Below are positions 61,750-64,000 of a stretch of 64,000 bases of DNA, piece by piece. This DNA comes from JAOSJL01 sp963704035 (GTDB lineage: Bacteria; Actinomycetota; Acidimicrobiia; IMCC26256; JAOSJL01), in NCBI GenBank assembly GCA_963704035.1, contig CAVPGR010000002.1, positions 930,001 through 994,000 of the forward strand, read 5' to 3'. The position numbers and the translations under genes are program-made. How positions within the stretch are numbered: the first letter of the stretch is position 1; each line of letters starts with the position of its first letter. Under the pieces are notes generated by a model that saw only the letters and a list, made by a program, of their open reading frames with translations, had not been told where the DNA came from and did not search any database.

Positions 61750-64000
61750 TCAGCGCGCGTCGGGAGGCCGCGGCGCCGCGGCGACCTCCTCGCTCAAGCG
61801 CTCGAGCGCGTCGTCAACAGCCTCGGTGTTCGGTCCGCCGCCCGCCACGAGATCAGAGTTGCGCGCCGTTCCACCGCCCAGGATGCGCGCGCCCGGTGCC
61901 GCGATCTCTGAGGCCGACACGCCGGCCTCACGCAGGTCTTCACTCACTGCGACAGCGATGGCCGCCTTGCCGTCCGCCTCTCCGACGAGGGCAACCACTC
62001 CCGACCCCAGAGTTCGACACGTCTCCTGTGCGAGGCGCCGCAGTTCGTCAGGTGCCAACCCGTCGCGTCGCGCGACGAGGTGTCCGTCATGTGATTCGGC
62101 CGCCAGCGTGCGCGCTTCAGCCGCGGCTTGTCCCGCGCGCAGGTCGGCGATCTCCTCGCGTAGCTCCCGATTCTGGTCCAGCAGTCGCTCCACACCTGCG
62201 GTCACGTCCTCGGGTGGGGTCTTGAGGAGGCCCGAAACATCGTGCAACCTGACCTCCTCGTCGTGGATGTGGTCGAATGCCGCTTCTCCGGTGAGGGCCT
62301 CGATTCTCCGCAGGTTCGATCCCACGGATCCTTCGCTCACGATCTTGATCGGTCCGATGAAGCCGAGCGCGTGGACGTGCGTTCCGCCGCAGAGCTCGAG
62401 GGAGTGCTCGCCTGCCTCGAGCACCCGGACCACGTCGCCATACTTCTCGCCGAAGAACGCGATGGCTCCGATCTCGGTGGCGTGGTCGATCGTCGTCTCG
62501 TAGTGACGAACGGGTGCATCGCTGATGATTTCACGGTTGGCGAGGCGTTCCACCACCTCGAGCTCTTCGTGGGTGACGGCACGGTGATGACTGAAGTCGA
62601 ACCGGAGCCGGTCGGGCGCGACGAGCGATCCGGCCTGACGCGTCTGGTCGCCGAGCACTTCGCGCAGGGCCCAGTGGAGGACGTGCGTGGCGGTGTGGTT
62701 GCGTCGGATCTTGTCCCGACGCTCGCCATCGATGGCGGCGACGACCTCGTCACCCACGCCGAGCATTCCCCGCTCGACGACGGCATCGTGGGCGATCAGA
62801 AGACCTGGAAGGGCGTAGCGGGTGTCGTCGACGCGCACACGCGCGCCTGTGTCGGCGGTGAGGAAGCCCGTATCTCCGACTTGACCACCGGACTCCGCGT
62901 AGAAAGGTGTGCGGTCGAGGATCACGCGCGCTGTCGCGCCTTCGTCGAGTCGTTCCACAGCGACACCGTCGGCCACGATGGCCAGAACCTTCGCCTTCGA
63001 CGTGTTCTCGCCGCGGCCTGTGAACTCACTCGGGCCGTTCTCCTCGACGAGTTGGCGGTACAACGGCGCGGTGGTGCCGTCGAACACCTCGGAGCGCTGC
63101 GCGGCCTGGGCGCGCGACCGCTGCTCGGCCATCAGTTCCTCGAAACCGACCACATCCACCGCCCGACCCCGCTCGGCAGCGATCTCCCCGGTCACCTCGA
63201 GCGGAAAACCGAGCGTGTCGTGAAGGTAGAACGCGTCCTGCGCCGAGACATCGCCGTCCACGAGCACCCCGTCGAGCAGTTCGAGACCCCGTTGCAGCGT
63301 GTCGGCGAAGCGCCCCTCCTCCCGCTCCACGATGTCGATGACCTCATCACGTTTGGTCGCGAGCTCCGGATACGCCGCTTCCATGACGCCCACCGTGGCG
63401 TCGACGAGCGCGGGGGTCACCCGCTCCTCGGTTCCCAGGAGGAAGGCGTGGCGGACCGCACGCCGGATGATCCGCCTCAGCACGTAGCCCCGCTCCTCGT
63501 TCGACGGCACGACCCCGTCGGCGACGAGGAAGGTCATGGCCCGGCCGTGCTCGGCGAGAATCCGGAGGGAGACGTCACTCGCCTCCGCCTCACCCATACG
63601 CGTGTGGGTGGCGGCCTCGGCCGCGGCGATGATCGGGGCGAACACGTCGATCTCGAAGATCGAATCGACACCCTGGAGAACCGCCAGATTGCGCTCCAGT
63701 CCGGCACCGGTGTCGATGCTGGGCTTGGGCAGGTCCACACGCGAGCCATCCGGCTGTTGGTCGTATTGCATGAAGACGAGATTCCACAGCTCCACGAACC
63801 GGTCGTCGCCCCCCTCGGCCGGACCCCCCGGCGGTCCGTGGTCCTCTCCCTTGTCCCAGAAGATCTCGGAGGACGGGCCGCACGGCCCGACGTCACCCAT
63901 GCGCCAGAAGTTGTCCTCGTCGAGACGCTGGACACGCTCAGCGGGCACGCCCACATCCCCGGCCCAGATGCTTTCGGCCTCGTCGTCGGAGACGTGGACG
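61750..64000 (-). CDS. alaS: Alanyl-tRNA synthetase, 5' part missing
   Basis: Class II synthetase for tRNA-Ala. The frame is open at the window edge (64000), where it reads VHVSDDEAESIWAGDVGVPA; the first about 140 residues with motifs 1-2 are outside. Present: the tail of the catalytic domain (FWRMGDVGPCGPSSEIF, NLVFMQYDQQPDGSRVDLP, DTGAGLERNLAVLQG), the tRNA-recognition region, the editing domain with zinc site HTATHVLHWAL ... ELCGGTHVHALG, and the C-terminal C-Ala domain with KAAIAVAVSEDLREAGV. About 750 residues are visible and no break occurs. Confidence 0.96.
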   Translation of the reverse strand, partial: VHVSDDEAESIWAGDVGVPAERVQRLDEDNFWRMGDVGPCGPSSEIFWDKGEDHGPPGGPAEGGDDRFVELWNLVFMQYDQQPDGSRVDLPKPSIDTGAGLERNLAVLQGVDSIFEIDVFAPIIAAAEAATHTRMGEAEASDVSLRILAEHGRAMTFLVADGVVPSNEERGYVLRRIIRRAVRHAFLLGTEERVTPALVDATVGVMEAAYPELATKRDEVIDIVEREEGRFADTLQRGLELLDGVLVDGDVSAQDAFYLHDTLGFPLEVTGEIAAERGRAVDVVGFEELMAEQRSRAQAAQRSEVFDGTTAPLYRQLVEENGPSEFTGRGENTSKAKVLAIVADGVAVERLDEGATARVILDRTPFYAESGGQVGDTGFLTADTGARVRVDDTRYALPGLLIAHDAVVERGMLGVGDEVVAAIDGERRDKIRRNHTATHVLHWALREVLGDQTRQAGSLVAPDRLRFDFSHHRAVTHEELEVVERLANREIISDAPVRHYETTIDHATEIGAIAFFGEKYGDVVRVLEAGEHSLELCGGTHVHALGFIGPIKIVSEGSVGSNLRRIEALTGEAAFDHIHDEEVRLHDVSGLLKTPPEDVTAGVERLLDQNRELREEIADLRAGQAAAEARTLAAESHDGHLVARRDGLAPDELRRLAQETCRTLGSGVVALVGEADGKAAIAVAVSEDLREAGVSASEIAAPGARILGGGTARNSDLVAGGGPNTEAVDDALERLSEEVAAAPRPPDAR

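Overview
The window is one high-GC (roughly two-thirds G+C by eye) chromosomal segment of an actinobacterium. It carries an actinobacterial integration host factor (mihF), a PriA without a helicase Walker A motif, a DUF1844 gene beside infC, a clpS/DUF2017 pair, a DUF222-HNH protein and the order alaS-ruvX-mltG-aroE ... aroC-aroK-aroB-aroQ-pepQ-efp-nusB known from Mycobacterium and Streptomyces. A complete type IV pilus locus in a bacterium of this type suggests class Acidimicrobiia; that class assignment is an inference. Every gene but one (the DUF1844 gene at 10.9 kb) lies on the minus strand, so the text below follows transcription, from high to low coordinates.

Layout: 64.0-59.3 kb alaS (5' end cut off), ruvX, mltG, aroE. 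59.2-44.9 kb type IV pilus locus: DUF4388 protein, pilB, pilT, pilC, a CDF metal transporter, a cyclic-di-GMP riboswitch with pilin pilA, prepilin peptidase pilD, a membrane acyltransferase, a small HTH regulator, a pilM-pilN fusion, pilO and a PilP-like protein. 44.7-38.4 kb aroC-aroK-aroB-aroQ, pepQ, efp, a nusB-clpS fusion and DUF2017. 38.3-37.4 kb a short-chain dehydrogenase. 37.4-28.2 kb pyrimidine operon pyrR-pyrB-pyrC-carA-carB-pyrD-pyrF with a PyrR-binding loop in its leader. 28.2-17.3 kb mihF, gmk, rpoZ, coaBC, metK, priA, def, fmt, rsmB, rpe, a receiver-GGDEF protein and a MoaB-like gene. 17.2-12.8 kb riboflavin genes ribD-ribE-ribBA-ribH followed by hisG. 12.6-11.4 kb a DUF222-HNH protein. 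10.6-0 kb infC-rpmI-rplT, an rRNA methyltransferase, pheS-pheT, then argC-argJ-argB-argD-argF behind an ARG box (argF runs off the window).

Three themes stand out. First, pili appear tied to cyclic-di-GMP at two levels: a riboswitch on the pilin mRNA and MshEN-type N-terminal domains on both the PilB and PilT ATPases; a GGDEF protein lies elsewhere in the window. Second, core metabolic genes carry short in-frame tandem repeats (mostly 15-bp or 12-bp units), and similar repeats occur at gene ends and between genes. Third, six core genes (pheT, hisG, priA, mihF, pyrC, pyrR) each have a single-base frameshift with a fully conserved continuation in the next frame; this looks more like assembly indel error than biology. 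Starts are also unusual: infC appears to use AUA, and priA (and perhaps pyrC) CUG. No tRNA, rRNA, CRISPR array, insertion sequence or prophage was seen, and no gene-free stretch exceeds 300 bases.
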